From Telluribacter roseus (GTDB taxonomy: Bacteria > Bacteroidota > Bacteroidia > Cytophagales > Spirosomataceae): a stretch of DNA of 64,000 bases. A model generated the notes under the pieces. That model saw only the letters and a program-made list of their open reading frames with translations, did not search any database and had not been told where the DNA came from. The DNA is taken from contig NZ_JAFEUV020000001.1 of the NCBI RefSeq assembly GCF_017355915.2, positions 496,001-560,000 of the forward strand. The letters run 5' to 3'. Positions 51,102 through 58,600 of this stretch are shown here, in pieces. The translations under genes and the position numbers were made by a program. Numbering within the stretch: the first letter of the stretch is position 1; each line of letters begins with the position of its first letter.

Positions 51102-53303
51102 ATGAAGCAAACCCTTAGAATAGTATTTCTTCTCATCCTGTCTGTGCAGTTGTACGCCCAGATACCGGATACTTTCCAGTGGCTACCCGATGGAAGTGGT
51201 TTCCGCGATGTCGACAACAACGAGATCATCGAAGTAACCCTGCCCGGACGTACTCCCAAAACACTCCTGACCCGGCAGCAGCTCACGCCGGCCGGTGCGC
51301 AGGCTCCGCTCGAGATTCGTAGTTATACCATGTCGGAGCAGGGGGATAAAATCATGATCTACACTAATACGAAACGTGTGTGGCGCTATGATACCCGCGG
51401 CGACTACTGGCTGTATAACCGTACCAACAACACCCTCAGAAAACTGGGCAAAGGACGTCCCGAATCATCCCTGATGTTTGCCAAGTTTTCACCGGATGGT
51501 ACGAAGGTAGCTTACGTCAGCGAACACAACGTATACGTGGAGGACCTGGCTTCGGGTGAGGTAAAGGCCCTGACTACCGACGGAACGGACCGTGTGATCA
51601 ACGGTACTTTCGACTGGGTTTATGAGGAGGAGTTTGACGACCGGGATGGTTTCCGGTGGAGCCCCGACAGCAAGTCGGTAGCGTACTGGCAGCTTGACGC
51701 CCGCCAGATCCGTAACTTTCTGATGATCAACAATACAGACTCCATCTACGCCTTCAATGTACCCGTAGAGTACCCCAAGGTAGGTGAAACCCCTTCGCCC
51801 TATAAGATTGGAGTAGTGGATATCGCATCTGCCAGTACCAAGTGGATGAATATACCCGGCGATCCCAAGAATACCTACGTACCCCGTATGGAGTGGGCCG
51901 CTAACGCGCAGGAGCTGGTGATCCAGCAACTGAACCGCAAGCAGAACGAAAGCCGCCTGATGTACCTGAATGTGAAGTCAGGTAACGCTACGCCCTTCTA
52001 CACCGAAACCGACGAAGCCTGGATCGATATCAAGAGCCGCTGGGAAGATAGCCCCGAAGGCTGGACCTGGCTCAACGGTGGCAAAGAGTTTCTGTGGGTA
52101 AGCGAGAAGGACGGCTGGCGCCATGCCTACCGCGTAAGCCGCGATGGCAAGAAGGAAACGCTCATCACCACCGGTAACTACGATATCATCAATCCGGTGC
52201 GGGTGGATGAGAAGGGGGGCTACTATTACTTTACGGCTTCGCCCGCCAACGCTACCCAGGCTTACCTCTACCGGACCCGGCTGGATGGCAAGGGACAGGC
52301 TGAGCGCCTGAGCCCCGAGGACCAGAAAGGTACCCATGCGTACGATGTGTCTCCGCTGGCCCGCTACGCCCGTCACCAGTTTTCCAACGCCCAGACCCGC
52401 CCCCTCGTGGAATGGATCACCCTGCCCGACCACAAGTCCATGGATCCTAATGCGGGCGTAAGCAAATCACTGGCTAACCAGGGAGCTCCTGATATCAACA
52501 TCGAGTTCTTCAAAGTGACTACTACAGACGGCGTAGAACTGGACGGATGGATGGTAAAACCCCAGAACTTCGATCCCTCTAAGAAGTACCCCATCGTGTA
52601 CTTTGTGTATGGTGAGCCTGCCAGCAGCACGATCACTGACCGCTTCGGCACCGGCCGCAACCGTCTCTACGTGGGTAACATGGGCAACGATGGCTATATC
52701 TATGCTTCTATCGACAACCGGGGTACCCCATCTCCCAAGGGCAGAGCCTGGCGTAAGGCCATCTACCGGAAGATCGGGATGATCAATATCCGAGACTACG
52801 CTGAGGGAGCCAAGGCGATGTTCCAGAAGTACCAGTACATTGACACCAGCCGCGTAGCCGTACACGGTTGGAGTGGGGGAGGAGCCTCTACGCTGAACCT
52901 GATGTTCCAGTACCCCGATATCTTCAAAACGGGTATTGCTGTAGCCGCTATTACCAACCAGCTTACCTACGATAATATCTACCAGGAGCGGTACATGGGG
53001 CTGCCCCAGGAGAATCGCGAGGACTTCATTAAAGGCTCGCCCGTAACCCACGCCAAGAACCTGCGCGGTAACCTGCTGTACATCCACGGTACCGGCGACG
53101 ATAACGTACACTACCAGAACGCCGAGATACTCATCAACGAACTGGTCAAGCACAACAAGCAGTTCCAGTTTATGGCGTACCCCAACCGCACCCACGGCAT
53201 ACGGGAAGGCGAAGGTACCAGCTTGCACCTGGCTACGCTGTTCACCAAGTTTCTGAAAGAGCACTGCCCTCCGGGAGCCAGAGACGCTGGTAGCGTTAAA
53301 TAA
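51102..53303 (+). CDS. dipeptidyl peptidase IV (S9 family)
   Basis: Exported serine exopeptidase that removes X-Pro dipeptides. The 733 residues include a signal peptide (1-19, LYA-Q), an eight-bladed propeller (about 40-470) with the DWVYEEEF loop near 167-174 that binds the free N-terminus, and the alpha/beta hydrolase domain. Ser591 is in HGWSGGGAS, Asp666 or 667 in GTGDDNVHYQN, and His698 in NRTHGI. It is monocistronic with a bidirectional terminator. Likely periplasmic peptide use. Confidence 0.95.
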   Translation: MKQTLRIVFLLILSVQLYAQIPDTFQWLPDGSGFRDVDNNEIIEVTLPGRTPKTLLTRQQLTPAGAQAPLEIRSYTMSEQGDKIMIYTNTKRVWRYDTRGDYWLYNRTNNTLRKLGKGRPESSLMFAKFSPDGTKVAYVSEHNVYVEDLASGEVKALTTDGTDRVINGTFDWVYEEEFDDRDGFRWSPDSKSVAYWQLDARQIRNFLMINNTDSIYAFNVPVEYPKVGETPSPYKIGVVDIASASTKWMNIPGDPKNTYVPRMEWAANAQELVIQQLNRKQNESRLMYLNVKSGNATPFYTETDEAWIDIKSRWEDSPEGWTWLNGGKEFLWVSEKDGWRHAYRVSRDGKKETLITTGNYDIINPVRVDEKGGYYYFTASPANATQAYLYRTRLDGKGQAERLSPEDQKGTHAYDVSPLARYARHQFSNAQTRPLVEWITLPDHKSMDPNAGVSKSLANQGAPDINIEFFKVTTTDGVELDGWMVKPQNFDPSKKYPIVYFVYGEPASSTITDRFGTGRNRLYVGNMGNDGYIYASIDNRGTPSPKGRAWRKAIYRKIGMINIRDYAEGAKAMFQKYQYIDTSRVAVHGWSGGGASTLNLMFQYPDIFKTGIAVAAITNQLTYDNIYQERYMGLPQENREDFIKGSPVTHAKNLRGNLLYIHGTGDDNVHYQNAEILINELVKHNKQFQFMAYPNRTHGIREGEGTSLHLATLFTKFLKEHCPPGARDAGSVK

Positions 53304-53314
53304 TACATTAACAG

Positions 53315-53340
53315 AAAAGGGGCGGTTACCGCCCCTTTTT
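53315..53340. terminator. bidirectional hairpin terminator
   Basis: Perfect 12-bp arms AAAAGGGGCGGT and its complement around a single T, between the convergent peptidase and epimerase genes. Confidence 0.88.
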
Positions 53341-53361
53341 GTTTCTAGAACTATCTCTTTA

Positions 53362-54555
53362 CTAAGCTCCTCCCATACGACGCCACATCTCAGCGCAGGC
53401 GCGGGCATTGTGATAAGGTCCCTTCCAGAAGTGTACCTTATCACCCCTGACGGGAGCGCCCTGACCCGTAGCTTCGTCGTAGGTCACGGTGGTGTGCCAC
53501 TCGCCCTTTTCCTTATCTATAAAACTGGCCTGTATGTAGTCCCAGCTCTTTTTTGCTTTTTCCAGGAAGTGATTTTCGCGGGTGAGCTGGTAGGCGTTGT
53601 AGAAACCTACCAACTGCTCGGCGGCTACCCACCAGCTCCGGTTGTACTGGGTGTGGCCGGTGGCGGGGTCGTATTCGTAGTGGAGAGCACCATCCTTACC
53701 CAGGCCCGTAGCAGCGGCTTCGGCCATCTTTATGGCCCGGTCCCGCACGCGGGCCGTCATAGCCTCGTCGTGTAGTACTTCGGCGGTTTCGTACAGGAGC
53801 CATGAAGCCTCTATGTCGTGGCCGTAGGAGATAATCTCGTCCCTGGGCTGCCAGTTGGTATCAAAAAAGAGCCGCATCCGGTGGGTCTTGTCACTCACGA
53901 TGTGCGTCAGGATCTGGTCCATCATGCCCTTGATCTGCTCCTTGAGCCTGGCATCGGGCCAGGCACGGTAGAGGTTGGTATACGCCTCGATCAGGTGCAG
54001 GTGCGTGTTCATGCTCTTGTTCCAGGGGGCTTTGCTCAGGATGTAGTCGTCGGTATCGCTCCAGTCCTGCGCGAATGCCTCCCGGTACCCGCCTTGCTTG
54101 GGGTCAAAGGAGTACTTCTCCACCAGTTCGTAGAGCTTTCTGGCTTCGGCTAGGGCGGGAGCGTGGTTGCTGGCGAGGTAGTACTCACTCAGGCCGTATA
54201 TGGCAAAAGCCTGGCCGTAGATCTGCTTTTTGGTATCAAGTGGTGAGCCATCGGCTTTTACTGACCAGTACACGCCACCGTTCTGTTGGTCCATGAAGTG
54301 GCGGGTCAGGTACTGGTAGGCGTTGGCGGCGTGGGTCAGGTACTTCGATTTGTGCAGGTACTGGTTAGCCATGGCGAAGGTCCACAGGATGCGGCTGGTA
54401 ACTACTACTGAACGGGGAGAGTCGGCTACCGGCTGGTTGTCGTAGTTGACGCGTCCGTGAAAGCCGTTGTGGCCGTCGGGCGTGTACTTTTCCCAGTAAT
54501 CCAGAATCTTGACCAGCTCCTGACGGAAGGCACGGGCACTAAAGGGGGCTAACAT
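53362..54555 (-). CDS. AGE-family epimerase (cellobiose 2-epimerase-like)
   Basis: A 397-residue alpha/alpha-barrel enzyme of the N-acylglucosamine 2-epimerase family. NTHLHLIEAYTNLYRAWPD near 182-200, GHDIEASWLLYETAEVL near 243-259 and WKGPYHNARACAEMWRRM at the C-terminus match cellobiose 2-epimerases, which turn beta-1,4-linked disaccharides at the reducing end into their mannose form. No signal peptide is present, so it acts in the cytoplasm. It follows a nucleoside-hydrolase-like gene by 51 bp on the same strand. Confidence 0.87.
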   Translation of the reverse strand: MLAPFSARAFRQELVKILDYWEKYTPDGHNGFHGRVNYDNQPVADSPRSVVVTSRILWTFAMANQYLHKSKYLTHAANAYQYLTRHFMDQQNGGVYWSVKADGSPLDTKKQIYGQAFAIYGLSEYYLASNHAPALAEARKLYELVEKYSFDPKQGGYREAFAQDWSDTDDYILSKAPWNKSMNTHLHLIEAYTNLYRAWPDARLKEQIKGMMDQILTHIVSDKTHRMRLFFDTNWQPRDEIISYGHDIEASWLLYETAEVLHDEAMTARVRDRAIKMAEAAATGLGKDGALHYEYDPATGHTQYNRSWWVAAEQLVGFYNAYQLTRENHFLEKAKKSWDYIQASFIDKEKGEWHTTVTYDEATGQGAPVRGDKVHFWKGPYHNARACAEMWRRMGGA

Positions 54556-54606
54556 AGGGTAGGTTCTATTCGTAGGTTTAAGTGCTGGTATATCATCGGG
54601 GTACCG

Positions 54607-55572
54607 CTACCGGATGGCCATCTGGTCCATGAGGCGGGCTATTTCGTTTACATCGGCATCCGGTTTCAGTACTACGTACTCGTGCAGGCTGTCCCGATCG
54701 GTCCGCCACTGGTTGCTGCCGTCGGCATTGACGTGGCAGTATCCCTGCTTTACGGTATCAAAGTACTTATTGGACTCATCCATCAGCAGAAACACCGCCA
54801 CCTGATCCCAGCTGGCCCGTCCCTGAAATCCATTGTATAGCTCATAGGCGCGGTAGACCGGGCTACTGGGGGTAAGTTGGCCTTTGAGGTAGGTACCTCC
54901 GGTCTTGATCCGGTCGCCTACTTCCCAGCCGGCAAATACCACCGGTTTTTTCCATTCCTGTAGGCAGTAGACGGTCGAACCCGGATCGGGGCGGTAGAAG
55001 TTAGCCTCTTTTCCTTCGGGATAGGTACCTCCCATGCATAGCCACTTCGCCACTTTCTTCTGCACCAGTTCCTTACCGCTCAAGGGAGAGTATTTATCAC
55101 CTACTGACTGAAGGAGGTTCTGCAGGCTGGTCAGGTGGCCGACCGTAATGATGACCACCGAACCGTCGGGGCTCTGGCTCAGCAGTTGCCGGTACAGACT
55201 GGTAGCATCCGGTGCCTTATCGTGCGAGCCAAGCGCGTGCGGGTACTCCTCGCTGAGTTGCCGGGTGTATTTTGAATGGTTCTTAAGCGCAGGCTGATTT
55301 TTCAGAAAGCCTACCGGTAGGTTGGGGCGTCCGTAGTACTGGTTGATAACAGCCGTACAGGTCGCTGCGTACGGATCATCACTGGTGACTATGACCCCTT
55401 TCAAATCGATTTTCTGCTGGTCGGCCAGGGTATGCAGCATAGCCAGCGCTTCTACATCATCCACATCCGAGTCAATGTCCGTATCCAGGATTACGCTATA
55501 CCGTTGCGACATGGCACTGCTACTTAGCAGCAGACTTACATAGACAAAGAGTACTTTAAGGCAGTAGTTCAT
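54607..55572 (-). CDS. exported nucleoside hydrolase family protein
   Basis: A 321-residue protein of the inosine-uridine nucleoside hydrolase family, with a signal peptide (about 1-22, SAMS-Q) that places it in the periplasm. The Ca-binding aspartate cluster is ILDTDIDSDVDDVEAL near 28-43, and SWDQVAVFLLM near 254-264 is the C-terminal active-site strand. The typical catalytic histidine is not evident, so the substrate may differ from nucleosides. It is first of two genes with the epimerase. Confidence 0.82.
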   Translation of the reverse strand: MNYCLKVLFVYVSLLLSSSAMSQRYSVILDTDIDSDVDDVEALAMLHTLADQQKIDLKGVIVTSDDPYAATCTAVINQYYGRPNLPVGFLKNQPALKNHSKYTRQLSEEYPHALGSHDKAPDATSLYRQLLSQSPDGSVVIITVGHLTSLQNLLQSVGDKYSPLSGKELVQKKVAKWLCMGGTYPEGKEANFYRPDPGSTVYCLQEWKKPVVFAGWEVGDRIKTGGTYLKGQLTPSSPVYRAYELYNGFQGRASWDQVAVFLLMDESNKYFDTVKQGYCHVNADGSNQWRTDRDSLHEYVVLKPDADVNEIARLMDQMAIR

Positions 55573-55811
55573 GAGGGGGTTAGAGGTTTAAACAGCGGTA
55601 AGTGGCATAGAGCCTGGTTTCTTAGTTTAATAAAAAGAACTGTCCGGAAAGTTACTGAACCTACTGTGGCAGGCTACTACTTTCGGAGGTACTTACAACA
55701 AAAAGGGGCAAAATGGGTCTTTATACCTGAATTAGGAGGAAATGCTCCCCTAATTTTCTATATTCGTCATTATTCACCACCACTTATTTCTTTACAAAAT
55801 CATTAGCACTT

Positions 55812-56561
55812 ATGAAGCACGTTTTTCTTAGTCTGCTGCTGCTATCATCGGCAGCAGCTATGGCGCAAACATCCACCCAGATGTCCGAAACCACCAAAGA
55901 CTGGATCAATTCCAACGGTATGCAGTTACATTCTGCGGGTATAATCTGGGCCATGTCTTCCGCTGGAAAAGCAGAAGTACTCGGGGAAACCTACCACGAT
56001 ACGGTGTGGGCCAAAGGCAACATCAAGTTTTACCAGAGTATCCAGCCGGTGGGAGGGCAGCCGGTCGACAGTATAATAGGGCTGGGCCTGCGCTACAACG
56101 TACACTTCAATGAGCTGGAAGTAATGCTCAGTACGTACAAGGATGTAAAGGCCATAGAGGGACCCCGAATTAAAAACTTCTCACTCGAGAAAAACGGCCG
56201 CTCGACGCTATTTGTTAATACGCAGGAGTATAAAACGGATAAGCCTCTGAAGGGCTTCTATGAGGTACTGGTACCGGGCAAGGTACAGTTGCTGCACAAC
56301 CAGCGCACCACAGTACGGAAGCCTACCTACAACGCGGCCATGGACGTGGGAGATAAGCACGTACGTATAGCCATGAACAGTGATTACTACGTGTTGCGCG
56401 ATGGTACCATCAGCAAATTGAGTCCGACGAAAAAAGGGCTTCTGCAGGTACTGGGAGATCAAGCTGATCAGATCAACAGTTTTTTGAAGACCAACGAGCT
56501 TGACCTCAAAAATAAGCAGGATCTGACGCGCGTTTTTGAGTACTACAACAGCAGGTTGTAA
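55812..56561 (+). CDS. exported protein of unknown function
   Basis: A 249-residue protein with a signal peptide (1-18, AMA-Q). The mature chain looks beta-rich, with NFSLEKNGRSTLFVNTQEY near 120-138 and GFYEVLVPGKVQLLHNQRTTVRKPTYNAAMD near 147-177, then a helical end with DLKNKQDLTRVFEYYNSRL. No family is recognised. It stands alone. Length and codon use like its neighbours support a real gene. Confidence 0.75.
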   Translation: MKHVFLSLLLLSSAAAMAQTSTQMSETTKDWINSNGMQLHSAGIIWAMSSAGKAEVLGETYHDTVWAKGNIKFYQSIQPVGGQPVDSIIGLGLRYNVHFNELEVMLSTYKDVKAIEGPRIKNFSLEKNGRSTLFVNTQEYKTDKPLKGFYEVLVPGKVQLLHNQRTTVRKPTYNAAMDVGDKHVRIAMNSDYYVLRDGTISKLSPTKKGLLQVLGDQADQINSFLKTNELDLKNKQDLTRVFEYYNSRL

Positions 56562-56716
56562 AAGTCTGATGAAGAGGAGGATTGGTACTGTGTCAACAAA
56601 AAGTGGCTACGGCCTTCTCAGACTTTTAGTATAAAAATCAAATATTATTTTGTGAACGGTATGTATATATGATTTACACGCCTTATTTTTGAAACAAATA
56701 GTGTGTGTATAGTGTC

Positions 56717-56757
56717 AAACACCTGGTCGAAACTTTTCGGCCAGGTGTTTTTTTGTG
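56717..56757. terminator. hairpin with seven-T tail
   Basis: AAACACCTGG (56717-56726) and CCAGGTGTTT (56741-56750) with an inner TCGAAA / TTTTCGG pairing, then a T-run. It is 155 bp past the stop of the 55.8-kb gene and 47 bp from the stop of the converging 56.8-kb gene, and may serve both or end a small RNA. Confidence 0.75.
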
Positions 56758-56803
56758 CCTGATCAGGGCTGGATTTTTTCTTTTATAACCGGCAGCGGCT
56801 GAG

Positions 56804-57100
56804 TTAGTATGTCAGCATTTCCTGATGTTCCGGAACGGACACTGATAGTCTTCTGAGCTGGCTCACAATGGTCGCGCACAGTTCGTACTCCTCCTTCTCT
56901 TCGAAGTAGCCGATTACTTCCTCCACGAAAGGTACCCCAAAGAACAGCGCCATGGTATAGTAGTCTTTCTGGTAGAGGTAAATAGCAATAGTGCCGATCT
57001 GATTATTGATAATTCTGAATTCGAGAGAGCTGGATTTTTGAGAATTGAGATATTCAACGAGCTCCTCAGCCTGGGCAAACGATTTGTTGAAGTTGTTCAT
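56804..57100 (-). CDS. small hypothetical protein
   Basis: A 98-residue soluble acidic protein with no signal peptide or recognised family. FAQAEELVEYLNSQKSSSLEFRIINNQIGTIAIYLYQKDYYTMALFFG suggests an alpha-beta-beta start, and the end is helical (EEKEEYELCATIVSQLRRLS). ATG 57100 is preferred to the TTG just before it. It is a lone gene, convergent with the 55.8-kb gene. Confidence 0.65.
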   Translation of the reverse strand: MNNFNKSFAQAEELVEYLNSQKSSSLEFRIINNQIGTIAIYLYQKDYYTMALFFGVPFVEEVIGYFEEKEEYELCATIVSQLRRLSVSVPEHQEMLTY

Positions 57101-57182
57101 CAAGTAAGATAGAGGAAATAGTGTATGCGTTGATGGTAAAGTTAGTTACAAAACGTAATCTACGGTAGACTTAACCAAAATT

Positions 57183-57190
57183 TAATTTTG
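57183..57190 (+). promoter_or_regulatory. -7 element of the 77-residue gene
   Basis: TAATTTTG matches TAnnTTTG. Transcription would start near 57197 and leave an unusually long leader of about 180 nt before the ATG at 57376. The leader has a GGAGG-AA-CCTCC-type hairpin near 57299-57310. Confidence 0.4.
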
Positions 57191-57375
57191 CTTTAATCTT
57201 GGTGCTCAGTAGTATAGACAGAAAAAGTAGCGTCGACGGTGGGAGAGCGAGGTGGAACTGGTATAACTTTTTAACGTATAGGTGAAGATGAGATGGTTGG
57301 AGGAACCTCCGAGGCAAAGGAGCGGAATCGAATCAGCGAATGAGGAGATAGATTTTTAAACTAAACCTGAGTACA

Positions 57376-57609
57376 ATGGAAATTGTCCTGAAAGACCCAC
57401 GTAACGACGCAGAACTAAGACTGACCGTTGAACCCGAAGATTATAATGGAGAGCAGGGGGTTCGTATCGTATATCCAAATAAGGATTCGTTTGTAATGGT
57501 ACAAAAAAATGGCGATTGGGAAGTAATGGATGAGGATTTTGTAAATCCGGAACTGGTGGATGCCATTGGCAAAGCCTTACATCCCCGTGCCAGCTACAAT
57601 TCTATTTAA
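57376..57609 (+). CDS. small conserved hypothetical protein
   Basis: A 77-residue cytoplasmic acidic protein, probably a small beta sheet with a C-terminal helix: MEIVLKDPRNDAELRLTVEPEDYNG, then VRIVYPNKDSFVMVQKNGDWEVMD and ELVDAIGKALH. No family is recognised, though the shape suits a small regulator or stability factor. A long structured leader and its own terminator suggest a separately controlled gene. Confidence 0.7.
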   Translation: MEIVLKDPRNDAELRLTVEPEDYNGEQGVRIVYPNKDSFVMVQKNGDWEVMDEDFVNPELVDAIGKALHPRASYNSI

Positions 57610-57675
57610 GGATGGTGAGCAATTAGCTACTTGAAATTAGTACTTATCAGTAGATTACAATAGACTAAAACAGAG

Positions 57676-57706
57676 ACACCCCGCCGGAATAGCTCCGGCG
57701 GGGTGT
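57676..57706. terminator. bidirectional hairpin terminator
   Basis: Perfect 13-bp arms ACACCCCGCCGGA and its complement with a 5-nt loop, between the 77-residue gene and cphB, which converge. The T-tail is short. Confidence 0.75.
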
Positions 57707-57724
57707 TTCATGTATGAACGGTCA

Positions 57725-58588
57725 CTAGTTTAACTCATCTACGTCTACAAAGAACTTACGCTCTTTCAGCGAATAGGTAACTCCTTCGGCGAGGATGTGG
57801 AGCTTGAAACTCTCTACATATACTGGCTCCATATTTTTGGCTTCCCTATAGTTGGTACGCTGGATTTCGTCGGGTTCCAGTATCACTACCACGCCGGAGC
57901 CAATGGTACGCATCAGGTTACCTTCGGTGATGATCAGGCCGGTGTCTTCACAGATACCTAAGGCTATACAGGATGGGCATTCGAGTAAGGCTGCCGCCAA
58001 TCTTGAAAATCGCCCGCGGGACAGAAAGTGCGTGTCAATGACAGTTCCGGGCAGGAATGAAAAACCGGTACCCATTTCTACGATACCTTTCAGGAGCGAT
58101 TCGGAATCGGATCCGCCTTTGATCATATGCGAAGCCATCGCCATGGCGCCGGCACTGGTACCAGCTATCACAAAATCATCCTTCATGTACCGTTCTGTGA
58201 GTGCGTCCAGAAAGGCGGTATCACAGATTCTATCCAGGAGCTGTACCTGATCGCCACCCGTAAAAAAAACTCCGTCTGCATCGGCCAGGCGCTCCAGTAC
58301 TTTCTTGCTGTTGACGTTCCGGCCATCCAGGTGCATGATATCCACGTTATTACAGCCCAGCTTGCCAAAAGCTTCCTGGTACATTACACCCATTTCTTCA
58401 GGATAGCCCGAAGCGGAAGTAATAACCTCGATACGGCTTTCCTCCCCTTTCATCTCTTTCAGAACATCATTCAGGATTCCGGATCCAAAGAAATCAATGG
58501 TTTTTTCATCTTTTGAGTCTTGTGCATTTGACGGACTTCTTGCTTCTTTTCCTCCAATTGGTATTAATTTTCCTTTCGGTGCTTTCAT
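57725..58588 (-). CDS. cphB: cyanophycinase
   Basis: Serine exopeptidase (family S51) that cuts cyanophycin into beta-Asp-Arg dipeptides in the cytoplasm. The 287 residues show IPIGGKEAR near 9-17, GVFFTGGDQVQLLDRI near 106-121 and the nucleophile in IAGTSAGAMAM (Ser145). FLSRGRFSRLAAAL near 190 is a conserved substrate-site stretch. It lacks a signal peptide. It begins 12 bp after the end of cphA on the same strand, so the two form an operon. Confidence 0.93.
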   Translation of the reverse strand: MKAPKGKLIPIGGKEARSPSNAQDSKDEKTIDFFGSGILNDVLKEMKGEESRIEVITSASGYPEEMGVMYQEAFGKLGCNNVDIMHLDGRNVNSKKVLERLADADGVFFTGGDQVQLLDRICDTAFLDALTERYMKDDFVIAGTSAGAMAMASHMIKGGSDSESLLKGIVEMGTGFSFLPGTVIDTHFLSRGRFSRLAAALLECPSCIALGICEDTGLIITEGNLMRTIGSGVVVILEPDEIQRTNYREAKNMEPVYVESFKLHILAEGVTYSLKERKFFVDVDELN

Positions 58589-58600
58589 AAGTACTCCTGG

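Noticed and set aside
52467-53444. Minus-strand frame of 325 codons opposite the DPP IV gene
   Set aside because: Antisense to the best-conserved catalytic domain and crossing the terminator at 53315; no motif seen.
57320-57350. T-loop-like TTCGATTCC on the minus strand, a possible tRNA
   Set aside because: The flanking bases do not pair as a T stem and no acceptor or anticodon arm can be drawn.
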